NCBI RefSeq assembly: GCF_018398875.1
Contig: NZ_JAGWDK010000005.1
Coordinates: 186,001 to 250,000, forward strand
Direction of reading: 5' to 3'
DNA length: 64,000 nucleotides
Source of the DNA: Bradyrhizobium sp. sGM-13
GTDB taxonomy: Bacteria > Pseudomonadota > Alphaproteobacteria > Rhizobiales > Xanthobacteraceae
The position numbers were made by a program, and so were the translations under genes. This document shows positions 8,996 through 17,268 of the stretch, piece by piece. The notes beneath the pieces were generated by a model that saw only the letters and a list, made by a program, of their open reading frames with translations, was not told the DNA's origin and did not search any database. Numbering within the stretch: position 1 is the first letter of the stretch; every line of letters begins with the position of its first letter.

Positions 8996-9760
8996 ATGGC
9001 CGGCGAACCCACCAAACCCAAATCGGCAGGCGATGTTGCTTCGGCAAGAGCCGAGGCGCGCAAAGGCGGCCCGTTGCCCGAGACCAAGCCGTCGGCGTCG
9101 GAGGACATCGCAGCTTTCGTGGCGAAAGCGCGCGCGATGTCGCCACACCGGCCGGACGCCAGGGGAAGGCTGGTCTTTGCGCTCGACGCCACCATGAGCC
9201 GGCAGCCGACCTGGGATATGGCCTGCGCGCTGCAGGCCGACATGTTTCGCGAGGCCGCCTCGCTCGGCAGCCTCGATATCAGGCTGGTGTATTACCGCGG
9301 CTTCAACGAATGCCGCGCCACGGGCTGGATCTCCGATTCTGCGCGACTGGCACGGTTGATGGGCAAGATCGATTGCCGGGGCGGCAATACCCAGATCGGC
9401 AAGGTGCTGTCGGAAGCGCGCCGCGAGGCGGTGGCGTCCGGCGTGCGCGCCATGGTGTTTGTCGGCGATGCCATGGAGGAGTCCGTCGACGACCTCTGCG
9501 CCAAGGCCGGCGAGCTCGGCCTGCTCAAGGTGCCCGTGTTCATGTTCCAGGAAGGCCACGATCCGACCGCCGAGCAGGCGTTCCGGGAGATTGCGCGGCT
9601 CACCGGCGGCGCATGGTGTAGGTTCGACCCCGGTGCCGCGGCGCAGCTGCGCGAGTTGCTGCGCGCCGCCGCAGCCTACGCCGCTGGCGGGCGCGAAGCG
9701 CTGCTGCGGCTGTCGAAGACCACAAGCGGCGCGGCCGCACTGATCGGCCAGATGAAGTGA
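8996..9760 (+). CDS. VWA-domain protein
   Basis: 254 residues, no signal peptide. A von Willebrand factor A core begins RLVFALDATMSRQPTWD, where DATMS is a variant of the DxSxS metal-binding motif. It continues through DIRLVYYRGF, RGGNTQIGKVL and RAMVFVGDAMEE, the later metal-site loops. The C-terminal third is helical and Ala-rich. Such intracellular VWA proteins usually act as protein-binding scaffolds. The gene ends 67 bases before the membrane J-protein gene on the same strand, suggesting a chaperone-related pair (inference). Confidence 0.75.
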   Translation: MAGEPTKPKSAGDVASARAEARKGGPLPETKPSASEDIAAFVAKARAMSPHRPDARGRLVFALDATMSRQPTWDMACALQADMFREAASLGSLDIRLVYYRGFNECRATGWISDSARLARLMGKIDCRGGNTQIGKVLSEARREAVASGVRAMVFVGDAMEESVDDLCAKAGELGLLKVPVFMFQEGHDPTAEQAFREIARLTGGAWCRFDPGAAAQLRELLRAAAAYAAGGREALLRLSKTTSGAAALIGQMK

Positions 9761-9827
9761 TTACGATTTTGGTTATGACCAAGCCCAACGTCATGCTTTT
9801 CGGCGCCAGTGCCGCTATATTAGAGCC

Positions 9828-10553
9828 ATGGCAACCCTGATTGCCGGCGTCGTCGCCGTTGTCGTTCTGTACTTGCTGCTGCAGATGTTTCGTGCAGCCA
9901 ACCCGGTCGTGCTCGCGCGCGCGATCAAGATCGTGGGCGGCGTGGTGGCGCTGGCGGTCGCGGCTTTCACCGGACTACGCGGCGAGCTTGCGGTGGCAAT
10001 TCCGCTCGGCATCTTCGGCGCCGGCCTGCTCGGCTGGTCGCCGTTCGGGCCGGGCGGCTTCAGCAATATCGGCGGGATCTTCGGCGGCGCGCAGCGTTCG
10101 TCGGGGCAGGCCTCGCGCGTCCGCTCGCAGTTTCTCGACATGAGTCTCGATCACGACAGCGGCGAGCTGTCGGGGCGGATCGTGGACGGGCCGAATGCCG
10201 GGCGTTCGCTCGGCGAGTTCGACCTGCCGCAATTGATCGCAATGATACCGGCCTTCGACGCCGAGAGCGTCGCCCTACTTGAAAGCTATCTTGACCGCCG
10301 GTTTCCCGCTTGGCGTCAGAACGCGCAAAGCGATGCGGCAGGGGGGCAGCGTCGCACGGCGGCGAGCGGAAAAATGACGGACGAGGAAGCCTATCAGATC
10401 CTTGGCCTGCAGCCGGGGGCGGGGCGTGACGACATCAGCCGGGCTCACCGCGCCCTGATGAAGAAACTGCATCCCGACCAAGGGGGCTCGACGTACCTCG
10501 CTGCCCGCGTAAACGAGGCCAAGGATACTCTTCTTCGCACGCATTCCAGCTAA
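9828..10553 (+). CDS. membrane-anchored J-domain protein
   Basis: 241 residues. Hydrophobic helices occupy about residues 2-20, 30-47 and 53-70. A cytosolic segment with RSQFLDMSLDHDSGELSG follows, then a C-terminal J-domain starting MTDEEAYQILGLQPGAG with the invariant HPD in MKKLHPDQGGS near residue 223. This arrangement resembles DjlA/TIM14-like type III J-proteins that recruit DnaK to the inner membrane. The start is the ATG preceded by TATATTAGAGCC. Confidence 0.85.
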   Translation: MATLIAGVVAVVVLYLLLQMFRAANPVVLARAIKIVGGVVALAVAAFTGLRGELAVAIPLGIFGAGLLGWSPFGPGGFSNIGGIFGGAQRSSGQASRVRSQFLDMSLDHDSGELSGRIVDGPNAGRSLGEFDLPQLIAMIPAFDAESVALLESYLDRRFPAWRQNAQSDAAGGQRRTAASGKMTDEEAYQILGLQPGAGRDDISRAHRALMKKLHPDQGGSTYLAARVNEAKDTLLRTHSS

Positions 10554-10757
10554 CTCCGGCTCACGCCACTGACGCTACAAACCGCGAGTTGCTTCCATGC
10601 CGTTCTCTGACTGACGCCCCATATCGCCCGCCGTTGTCCGGCGTGGTCGATCGTTCATTGCAGGGAAATCTAACCGGAAATTCTTGACGAGAAGTTTTCG
10701 CGGGCCGCCTTGGGTGTGATCTCGCGAGAGCCGCCGCGACTGTGTTTGGAAAACAAC

Positions 10758-10784
10758 AAAGCCGGCGCTTGCGGCGCCGGCTTT
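10758..10784 (-). terminator. rho-independent terminator of the carboxypeptidase gene
   Basis: 11-base perfect arms (10758-10768 and 10774-10784, AAAGCCGGCGC type) around a 5-base loop. On the minus strand they are followed by a T-rich tract (TTTGTTGTTTT). It lies 24 bases beyond the stop of the D,D-carboxypeptidase gene. Confidence 0.85.
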
Positions 10785-10808
10785 GCCAAATTCAAGGAAA
10801 CGTCCGGA

Positions 10809-12650
10809 TCAGTTGCGAACGGTCATGCAGGAAATGTCGGCGCGCTTGAGGGTCTTGCAAACCGCTTCGGCCTGATCGCGATCGAGACCGGCGAAGCGGG
10901 CCCGGTAGAGCGTGCGGTTGTCCTTGGCGACCACGGGCTCGGTGAAGGGATCGGCCTTGCTGAGCAGGGCACTGGCCTTGGTGCGGGCGAGATCAATCCG
11001 CTGCTTGGCCTCGCTTTCGCTTTCGAGCGCACCAACCTGAATGATCCAGCCGGTGCGGACCACCGCCGGCGTGGCCGGCTTGGCGGCGCTGTTCTGCTGC
11101 ATGGCCGGCGGCTGGGCGTGGGGCGCCGGATCGGCATAGGCCAGCACCTGCGAGTGCGCGGCTTGCGAGGGGGGCTGTGTCAGGCTGGAAGCGGGCAACA
11201 CGCCGAGCACGCCTTGTCCGGTACCGTGATTGGCCGGCTGCGGCGGCATCGCGACCCTGGCGGCTTCGGCCTTGGTCTCCGCGACCTTTGCGACGACGGC
11301 GCTGGAGGTCTCGGCCATTTCAGGGCGAGCCGGAATGGCGTTGGTGATCGGCGGCGCCGCGGGCTGCGAGGGGCCGGCTGAAGCGAGCTTCATCGGCCCG
11401 GCCTTGACCTGAACCGTCTTGACCTTGACCGGCTTCATCGGCTCAGCCGAGCCGGGGATCGCTGATATCGCCTGGGTCTGGATGACGCCGTTGGTCAATG
11501 GTGCGGGTTCAGGCCTGACTTGCTGCTCGAACTTGTTCTGTTCGACCTTGGCGGGCGCCGGAGGCAGGGCAGCGGCGGCGGCCGCCATCAGCGACGGCTT
11601 GGCCGGCGCGATCGAGCGGGTTGCCGGCATGGCGGCGAGCCCGGGTTCGGCGGCGGCGCCGCCGGAGTGAGCCGCTTCGGCCGGACGCGCAACGGTCTCG
11701 GCTGCGGCGACATCGACGCTGCCGTCAGCGGGATTGCGCTCGGTGATCGCAACGACGGTGCGCTTGGTCGCGCCCTTCTCGAGGTTTTCGGCCAGCAGGT
11801 TGCGCATGGTGGCATCGCGCGAACCGCCGCTGCGGCCACCCAGCACCACGCCGATCAGGTGGCGGTTGCCGCGGCGCATCGAGCTTACGAGGTTGAAGCC
11901 GGACGCGCGGGTGTAGCCGGTCTTGATGCCATCGACGCCTTCGACATTGCCGAGCAGGCGATTGTGATTGCGGATCGATTGTCCCCGATAATTGAACACT
12001 GTGGTCGCGAAGTAGCGGTAGTAGCGCGGGAAGCGGTCCTGGATGGCGCGGCCGAGGGTCGCCTGATCGCGCGCGGTGGTCAGTTGCTCGTCGTTGGGCA
12101 GGCCGGAGGCGTTGCGATAGGTGGTTTTGCTCATGCCGAGCGCGCGCGCCTTGCGCGTCATCAGCCTGGCGAATTCGGCTTCATCGCCGGCAATCGCTTC
12201 GGCGACCACGACGGCGGCGTCATTGGCGGAACGCGTCACAAGACCCTTGATGGCGTCCTCGACCTTCAGGGTCTGGCCCGGGCGCAGGCCGAGCTTGGTC
12301 GGCGCCTGCTCGGAGGCGTGTTCGGAGACTTCCATCTCGGTGTCGAGCTTCATCTTGCCGGATTCCAGGCGCTCGAACAGCAGATAGAGCGTCATGATCT
12401 TGGTCAGCGACGCGGGGCGCCGGATGCCGTCGGGATTGTTGGAGGCGAGCACCGCGCCTGAATTGCCGTCGACAATGATGGAGGAGAATTGCGGGCTATA
12501 GCTTTCGCGCGCGACGTGATGGTGGCGACGGTGCTTGGAGCGGCGCGCCTCTGCGCTCTCACTCGAGATCAGTATTGCTGTCGTGAAGGTAACCAGTCCG
12601 AGGGCGCACATTCGCAATGCGCGCGAGGAAGCCAAGGTTGTACGAAGCAT
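10809..12650 (-). CDS. D-alanyl-D-alanine carboxypeptidase with C-terminal SPOR domain
   Basis: 613 residues. A signal peptide (1-34) is followed by a basic His/Arg-rich patch. The penicillin-binding peptidase S11 core has SLTK (Ser81-Lys84), SAN (141-143) and KTG (244-246), the three active-site motifs of PBP5-type enzymes that trim the stem-peptide terminal D-Ala. A long Pro/Ala/Lys-rich linker (~300-530) leads to a SPOR domain (WIIQVGALESESEAKQRI onward) that binds denuded septal glycan. The protein is therefore probably targeted to the division site. It is expressed divergently from the phasin across 397 bases. Confidence 0.93.
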   Translation of the reverse strand: MLRTTLASSRALRMCALGLVTFTTAILISSESAEARRSKHRRHHHVARESYSPQFSSIIVDGNSGAVLASNNPDGIRRPASLTKIMTLYLLFERLESGKMKLDTEMEVSEHASEQAPTKLGLRPGQTLKVEDAIKGLVTRSANDAAVVVAEAIAGDEAEFARLMTRKARALGMSKTTYRNASGLPNDEQLTTARDQATLGRAIQDRFPRYYRYFATTVFNYRGQSIRNHNRLLGNVEGVDGIKTGYTRASGFNLVSSMRRGNRHLIGVVLGGRSGGSRDATMRNLLAENLEKGATKRTVVAITERNPADGSVDVAAAETVARPAEAAHSGGAAAEPGLAAMPATRSIAPAKPSLMAAAAAALPPAPAKVEQNKFEQQVRPEPAPLTNGVIQTQAISAIPGSAEPMKPVKVKTVQVKAGPMKLASAGPSQPAAPPITNAIPARPEMAETSSAVVAKVAETKAEAARVAMPPQPANHGTGQGVLGVLPASSLTQPPSQAAHSQVLAYADPAPHAQPPAMQQNSAAKPATPAVVRTGWIIQVGALESESEAKQRIDLARTKASALLSKADPFTEPVVAKDNRTLYRARFAGLDRDQAEAVCKTLKRADISCMTVRN

Positions 12651-13047
12651 TTATTTCCCCGTCCCAATTTCTGTCTTGATCACCGGCTCGTGAGGCAAAA
12701 TTGTGCCCCACCAGCCGCTGATGGTTCCCCGTTCGAAGCGCCGGTCCGGCCATGACGCGAGGCTGGAGTGGCCGATCAGGTCGCTGTTCTAGCTAAGATG
12801 CTGTTCACAAACAGCTTTCGGGCCGTCTGCCGGAAGACGAACAAGTCCAGGAATCAGGTTAGGCGGAGCGAGTTTCCAAAAGATTAATTAACCGTTGCGT
12901 AAGACTCCGGGGTTCTCCGTTAATTGACCATATTTGTGCGCCGCACAAGATTCCTTGACTTTATTGTGCGGTGCACATATAGGGACGCTGTGGTCAGGGA
13001 GCCGGGACCTCCCGGCAATAGGAACGCTCAGTCTGGGAAAGGACTCC
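12651..13047. other. carboxypeptidase-phasin divergent intergenic region
   Basis: 397 bases, no credible ORF. The phasin promoter and operator pair occupy 12934-12983. TTAA-CCGTTGC-GTAA at 12888-12902 is one base off the CtrA TTAA-N7-TTAA pattern, but it lies far from the carboxypeptidase start and is left unassigned. Confidence 0.6.
12934..12983 (+). promoter_or_regulatory. phasin promoter with two PhaR-type dyad sites
   Basis: TTGACT (12955-12960), a 17-base spacer and TATAGG (12978-12983) form a good sigma-70 promoter. One dyad, TTGTGCG-C-CGCACAA (12934-12948), lies just upstream of -35. A second (12964-12977) fills the spacer. On one strand or the other both match TGCRNYGCASMA, the motif I recall being reported for the polyhydroxyalkanoate regulator PhaR in Bradyrhizobium. 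The dyad centres are 30 bases apart, about three helical turns. A repressor there would block polymerase. Confidence 0.75.
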
Positions 13048-13389
13048 ATGATGGTCAAAATTGAAGACATTCAGAACTACGGCAAAGAGCATCTCGAATC
13101 GGTTGCCGTTTCCGCAACCAACGTGCAGAGCGGCGTTCAGGCGATCGCCACCGCTTATGGCGACTACGCCAAGAAATCGTTCGAAGACACCAAGTCGTTT
13201 GTCGAAAAGCTCTCCGGCGTGAAGTCGCTGGACAAGGCGCTCGAAGCCCAGACCGAATTTGCGCGTTCTTCCTACGAAACCTTCGTCGCGGAGTCGCAGA
13301 AGATTGCCGGCCTCTACACCGACCTTGCCAAGCAGGCCTACAAGCCCTACGAAGGGCTGGTCGCGAAGTTCACCCCGGCCGCGCACTAA
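13048..13389 (+). CDS. phasin family protein (PHA granule-associated)
   Basis: A 113-residue, almost entirely helical amphipathic protein with VSATNVQSGVQAIATAYGDY and FARSSYETFVAESQKIAGLY, the heptad-like pattern of phasin_2 proteins. Phasins coat polyhydroxybutyrate granules and control their number and size. AAAGGA lies five bases before the ATG at 13048; an ATG directly after it (13051) is an alternative. Two PhaR-type sites at the promoter and a strong terminator downstream indicate a monocistronic, PHB-responsive gene. Confidence 0.88.
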   Translation: MMVKIEDIQNYGKEHLESVAVSATNVQSGVQAIATAYGDYAKKSFEDTKSFVEKLSGVKSLDKALEAQTEFARSSYETFVAESQKIAGLYTDLAKQAYKPYEGLVAKFTPAAH

Positions 13390-13435
13390 CGGCTCGCGTT
13401 TATCGCTCATTCGAGCAAGAACTTCCAAGACGAAG

Positions 13436-13460
13436 CCCGGCCACGACGGCCGGGTTTTTT
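13436..13460 (+). terminator. rho-independent terminator of the phasin gene
   Basis: CCCGGCC (13436-13442), loop ACGAC, GGCCGGG (13448-13454), then six T (13455-13460), 47 bases after the phasin stop. Confidence 0.92.
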
Positions 13461-13591
13461 CTTGCAGTATTTGCGTCGCCGATTTCACGGCGTCACCATC
13501 ATTGCAAGCGTAGGGCACGCCGCGCGTTCGGCGCTCGCTACCGACGGACAGGGACGGTCATTCCTCTGGGGGGCAACGAAGCCTGCCCGAG

Positions 13592-13690
13592 CTATTGCGG
13601 GTTCTCCAGGCTGAACGTCTCGGACTGTTCGTCATAGGCAAACAGCTCGGCGTAGCGACCCGACGAAACGATGGTCTTGAGCTGGGCCAA
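13592..13690 (-). pseudogene. C-terminal remnant of an ABC-transporter ATPase (AAA-associated tail)
   Basis: Translation of the minus strand gives LAQLKTIVSSGRYAELFAYD and then EQSETFSLENPQ, followed by TAG. This resembles the extreme C-terminal segment of nitrate/sulfonate-type ABC ATPases (GRYAELFxYD). An in-frame TGA lies just upstream, and the porin stop is only 19 bases away, so nothing else of the gene remains. The identification comes from a short motif and is provisional. Confidence 0.45.
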
Positions 13691-13708
13691 ACATCAGCCC
13701 GCCTGTGG

Positions 13709-15679
13709 CTAGAACTCGGCGTGCAGACGGCCCGAGAAGATCGAGACCGGCCCGCGATCGGCGTTGTAGGCGGGGTTTGTAATGAACTGGTAGTCGAAGG
13801 TCAGCGCCGTCCAGGTGTTTAGCTTCCAGGAGTAATAGGCCTCGAAGATCCGTTCGGGACTGTAATTGAGTTGTCCGTCGCCGATCAGAAGACCAGTGCC
13901 GCCGGCGGCGAGGAAATCGCGGTGCGCGGCGGAAAGCCCGTTGACGGCGCCGCCGATACCGATCGTATCGTTCGGCCGACCCCAGTAGCTGCCCTTGATC
14001 GACAGGCCGCCCGAAAGGCTGCGGTCAATGTCGGTGAAGGACAGGATCTGGTTTTGTCCATCGTTCCAGCTCGCACGCACGAACAGCCCGACATCGTTGA
14101 CGAGCTGCTGCTCGAGATTGACGTAGAAGCCGTATTTGCCACGGCCACGCTGGTTCGCGCCGACGATATCGTTGATATCGAGCGCGGGATTTGCTGCAGC
14201 GAGCGCCAGGACCTCGCGATAGTTGGCCGTGTTGCCGTTGTTTGCGAATGCACCGACGCGCAGCTTGCCGGGTTGATCGAAGATGGTGTGGCGCTCTTCG
14301 AACTCGACCACCGTGCCGCCAGTCTTGAAGGTCAGAACATCGCTGTTGGGCGCCGACGGCACCTGGAACAGGCCGGCGCGCACCGCCCATTCCTTGCGGT
14401 TGAACTCGACCACCGCGCCGCGCGTATAGCCGGGCAGGTCGGCGGGGAAATCGTAGGCCGCCGACGCCCACATCGCCCAGTTCATGAAGTCCAGGCGCGG
14501 GTCCTTTGCATACGCGTTGCCGTCAAAGAAGTCGCCGACGGCGAAGCGGCCCACAACCACAGTGATGCGGTCGATATCGCGCTTGCCCGGAAGCTGGTTC
14601 GGTCCGTCGGCAACTTCTTCCTGCTCACCGCCGAGGCCGAAGGTCTGCTTGAAGTAGTAGCGCTGCGGACGGAGTTTTGGAAACGGCGCGCCGGCCTTCT
14701 GCGCTTCGCCATTCGAGAAGCCGGCAAGGCCCAGCGTGCCGTTGAGACCGGAGCCCTGAGCAAGCTCAGGGTTGAAATAGAATTCGCCGCCCTCCCAAAG
14801 CCGGACGCCCAGGAAAGCCGTCGTGGTCCAGGTCGCCTGCAACTGGCCGCTGCCGGGCAGGCTGAGGGGACTGGCATAGGGCGAGCGGATGGGACCATAG
14901 CCTTGAGGCAGAAACGTCGTCTGTGCATGGACGTTCCAGTCGCTGGATTCCGGCAGCCGCGGCTTGCTGCTGGCGGGCGCCATCCACGGCGTGTCGCCGA
15001 AATGGTAGTTCAGGCCGAACTTGAGCAGATGAACGCGCGGATCGACGTTGACATTGGGCAGCCCGAACTCGCTCAGGTCGTAGGCTTGGCGGGAGAGGCC
15101 GACATATTCGTACTCCGCCTTGGCGCTCCAGTTGCCGCTCAGCGCGAATTCGACGCCAAGTCCCGTGGTCCAGCCGGCATGATAGCGGCCGACCGGAAAC
15201 AAGGCGTTGCCATCGATATCGTTGACGTTGATATGGGTATGCCCCCAGGCGAAGCCGCCGGTGACGTAGGGCATGATGCGGTCGAACGCATAGCCGACGC
15301 GGCCGCGGATCGTTCCGACATAGTTGATCGTGGTGTGAAAGGGCGCCGCCGTCAGGGCAGGGACATCCAGGGGACTGGTGAAGGTCGCATCCGCTTCGAT
15401 GCCGAGGACGACACGGTTTGCGAGCTGCCTGTTGTAGCCGAGTTGATAACCGCCGATCAGGCCGGTGGCGCTATGCGGAAAGAACACGGCTTGTTCGGGC
15501 AGAGGATTGGTGCCGGGCCCGAAGCTCGCATCGCCATAGCCGACGTGACCGCCGACGTAGAATCCGGTCCAGTCATACAGCGTCCTCAGTGCCGGCGCTT
15601 GCAGTGGCAGGTCAGCCGCATTGACAGGAGACCAGCTCAAGGCTGCGACGGCGCTTCCGATCGCAAGAATTCGTTTCAT
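13709..15679 (-). CDS. outer-membrane protein: N-terminal Omp25-like barrel fused to OprB-type carbohydrate porin
   Basis: 656 residues. The signal peptide (KRILAIGSAVAALSWSPVNA) ends before ADLPLQ. Residues ~30-235 form an eight-stranded-barrel pattern (LYDWTGFYVGGHVGYG ... VHLLKFGLNYHFGD) as in rhizobial Omp25/RopB proteins. Residues ~250-656 match OprB carbohydrate-selective porins (WNVHAQTTFLPQGYG, VRLWEGGEFYFNPELAQG, DPRLDFMNWAMW, QPGKLRVGAFAN) and end in a C-terminal Phe. Each half looks complete, so this is a fusion, not a frameshift. Start: the ATG at 15679, preceded by GGTTGGGG; a GTG four codons earlier is possible. Confidence 0.85.
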   Translation of the reverse strand: MKRILAIGSAVAALSWSPVNAADLPLQAPALRTLYDWTGFYVGGHVGYGDASFGPGTNPLPEQAVFFPHSATGLIGGYQLGYNRQLANRVVLGIEADATFTSPLDVPALTAAPFHTTINYVGTIRGRVGYAFDRIMPYVTGGFAWGHTHINVNDIDGNALFPVGRYHAGWTTGLGVEFALSGNWSAKAEYEYVGLSRQAYDLSEFGLPNVNVDPRVHLLKFGLNYHFGDTPWMAPASSKPRLPESSDWNVHAQTTFLPQGYGPIRSPYASPLSLPGSGQLQATWTTTAFLGVRLWEGGEFYFNPELAQGSGLNGTLGLAGFSNGEAQKAGAPFPKLRPQRYYFKQTFGLGGEQEEVADGPNQLPGKRDIDRITVVVGRFAVGDFFDGNAYAKDPRLDFMNWAMWASAAYDFPADLPGYTRGAVVEFNRKEWAVRAGLFQVPSAPNSDVLTFKTGGTVVEFEERHTIFDQPGKLRVGAFANNGNTANYREVLALAAANPALDINDIVGANQRGRGKYGFYVNLEQQLVNDVGLFVRASWNDGQNQILSFTDIDRSLSGGLSIKGSYWGRPNDTIGIGGAVNGLSAAHRDFLAAGGTGLLIGDGQLNYSPERIFEAYYSWKLNTWTALTFDYQFITNPAYNADRGPVSIFSGRLHAEF

Positions 15680-15739
15680 CCCCAACCCCACCGATCCTGT
15701 GTTCTAGAGCGCGTTCCGCCAGCGATCAATCGACGCTTT

Positions 15740-15924
15740 TCAAGCGGGCTGCACGATCGATATCTGCGCTCTCGAGCCGGGCCGAGACTTCGGGTCTTTG
15801 CTATCGTCGGAGCGCTCGATCGTCGGTACGATGAACATCCCGCGTAAAGGTGTACCGCGAACAACGGCAACGCGAAGGTGAGCCCGAACCCGAATGCAGC
15901 AAGCAGCGTTCGAATGGAATTCAT
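15740..15924 (-). pseudogene. frameshifted copy of a small secreted/membrane peptide gene
   Basis: Frame 1 begins NSIRTLLAAFGFGLTFALPL and FAVHLYAG, a signal-like helix. After about residue 29 the matching sequence moves to another frame: VPTIERSDDSKDPKSRPGSR and AQISIVQPA, ending at TGA. Compared with the intact copy at 16204-16380, the segment between the two blocks is 14 instead of 15 bases, so one base has been lost. The tail is near-identical in pattern to that copy. It lies between the porin start and a receiver-domain remnant. Confidence 0.6.
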
Positions 15925-15996
15925 GCTGCTCGTCTCGATCGCTCACGGGACATGGATATTCGGTGACGGCCTCGGAGCTATCCCGGCCCATCAGCA

Positions 15997-16120
15997 TCAG
16001 GGGTCACGGTACTGTCCGATTATCTCCCCGCCATGACCCTCCAATGCCGCCGCCAGGCACCGGAGCACCGTCTTTCCATCGAACGGCTTGGTCAGGAAAT
16101 CGACCTCGGATTTCACTAAT
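15997..16120 (-). pseudogene. C-terminal remnant of a response-regulator receiver domain
   Basis: The minus strand reads VKSEVDFLTKPFDGKTVLRC, then LAAALEGHGGEIIGQYRDP and TGA. DFLTKPFD is the conserved Lys-Pro switch segment (beta5-alpha5) of FixJ/NtrC-type receivers. The phospho-acceptor half is missing, and no start codon with a ribosome-binding site is apparent, so this is a fragment. Confidence 0.6.
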
Positions 16121-16203
16121 CTAGCCCTGCGCACCGAATGCCCTACATGACGTCTTGATGCTTCCATCATCAGGCTGAGCTACAGCGCTAGAGTGAAGTT
16201 GAC

Positions 16204-16380
16204 ATGAATATGCCTGCAATGGTGCTCGGAGCGCTCCTATTCATGTCGCCGCTCCTGGCTATGCACGTCTACGCGCTAGCTTACGTTGAGCCAACCATCG
16301 AGCGCTCTGACGATTGCAAGGACCCCAACTCAAGGCCCGGCTCGCGTGCGGAAAGGTCCATTATGGTCCGACCTGGGTGA
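16204..16380 (+). CDS. small secreted or membrane-anchored hypothetical protein
   Basis: 58 residues: a hydrophobic N-terminus (NMPAMVLGALLFMSPLLAMH) and then a short polar tail, VEPTIERSDDCKDPNSRPGS, with one Cys. It is homologous to the frameshifted copy at 15740-15924 on the opposite strand, which shares IERSDD-KDP-SRPGSRA, so it is a real coding unit or was until recently. The function is unknown. The start is the ATG at 16204 (an ATG two codons later is also possible); the ribosome-binding site is weak (GTGAAG). Confidence 0.5.
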   Translation: MNMPAMVLGALLFMSPLLAMHVYALAYVEPTIERSDDCKDPNSRPGSRAERSIMVRPG

Positions 16381-16935
16381 AGGAACCCAAGAAGCACGTC
16401 CGCGTCCGAGCTGTTGACTGGGCTCGCCGACCTGTTGCCGGAGGCGGCCGTGCAGCTCGCCTTGATCGACCCACAATGTGGGGTCCGCAGACTTTCCGCC
16501 CCGGCGGCTCCGCTAAAAGCGGGTCAAGCCCTGCTCGATCGGGCTTCCAAAAGCGCCGGCTACCCTCAATGGCCGCAAAACCGGCGGTCCGGATCCTTTG
16601 TCAAATCCGGCAGAAACGATTAACCTTGCTCCGGATAGCCGAGCCGGGAATCGGGCCGGTCGCAGGACGTGGCAGGCAACATCAATGCGCTTGCGGCGAT
16701 CCGGGGGCGGACCCATATTCCAGGTGCCGATCCGGCCAACGGGTCGGACCGGGAGCGGCGATCTGGAATAAGCGTTACTGGGTACCAGGCGATGGCTCAC
16801 GTCAGAGCCGATCGCGTGTGGGCCAGGATGCGCTCTCCGGTCATCCCTTTTGGAATTTCGAACGCCCGAGCCATGTTGCAGCCAACCTTCAAAGCTTGTC
16901 CGTCCGTGCCGGCAAAGTCATCTTCTGCTCCCCGA
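16381..16935. other. non-coding or degenerate stretch before clpS
   Basis: 555 bases without a convincing ORF, despite open frames typical of high-GC DNA. One 8-base inverted pair is visible (TATTCCAG near 16713, CTGGAATA near 16763). The clpS promoter must lie at its right end. It continues the gene-debris zone that starts at 13.6 kb. Confidence 0.5.
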
Positions 16936-17268
16936 ATGAGCAATGACGAGAACCGCAACGCCGGAACCGGCGGACCATCGACGTCGGTCATCACCAAGGT
17001 CAAGCCGAAGACCAAGCGTCCGAACCTCTATCGCGTCCTTATTCTGAACGACGACTACACGCCGATGGAGTTCGTCGTTCATGTGCTGGAGAAGTTCTTC
17101 CAGAAGGACGCCGAAGCGGCCACCAAGATCATGCTTCATGTCCATCACCACGGAATCGGTGAGTGCGGCGTGTTCACCTACGAGATTGCCGAGACCAAGG
17201 TCACGCAGGTGATGGATTTTGCGCGCAAGCACCAGCACCCGCTGCAATGTGTGATGGAAAAAAAATAG
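16936..17268 (+). CDS. clpS: ATP-dependent Clp protease adaptor ClpS
   Basis: 110 residues. A flexible N-terminal ~28 residues precede the core [20 protein letters not shown], which contains the [10 protein letters not shown]-degron pocket. [20 protein letters not shown] and the C-terminal [10 protein letters not shown] follow. ClpS binds N-degrons and hands them to ClpA for ClpP. The ATG at 16936 gives the usual length; longer in-frame starts to 16669 would add non-conserved sequence. clpA follows on the same strand after 267 bases, so it probably also has its own promoter. Confidence 0.95.
   Translation: MSNDENRNAGTGGPSTSVITKVKPKTKRPNLYRVLILNDDYTPMEFVVHVLEKFFQKDAEAATKIMLHVHHHGIGECGVFTYEIAETKVTQVMDFARKHQHPLQCVMEKK

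Noticed and set aside
12888..12902. CtrA-like TTAA-N7-GTAA sequence
   Set aside because: One mismatch, and ~240 bases from the carboxypeptidase start; such near-matches are frequent.
13871..15847. 658-codon open frame antisense to the porin fusion
   Set aside because: Charged, motif-free shadow of the porin gene, produced by its codon bias.
16314..16946. Long open frame in the degenerate region before clpS
   Set aside because: No start signal, codon pattern or recognisable motif; high-GC DNA gives such frames by chance, and it overlaps clpS.
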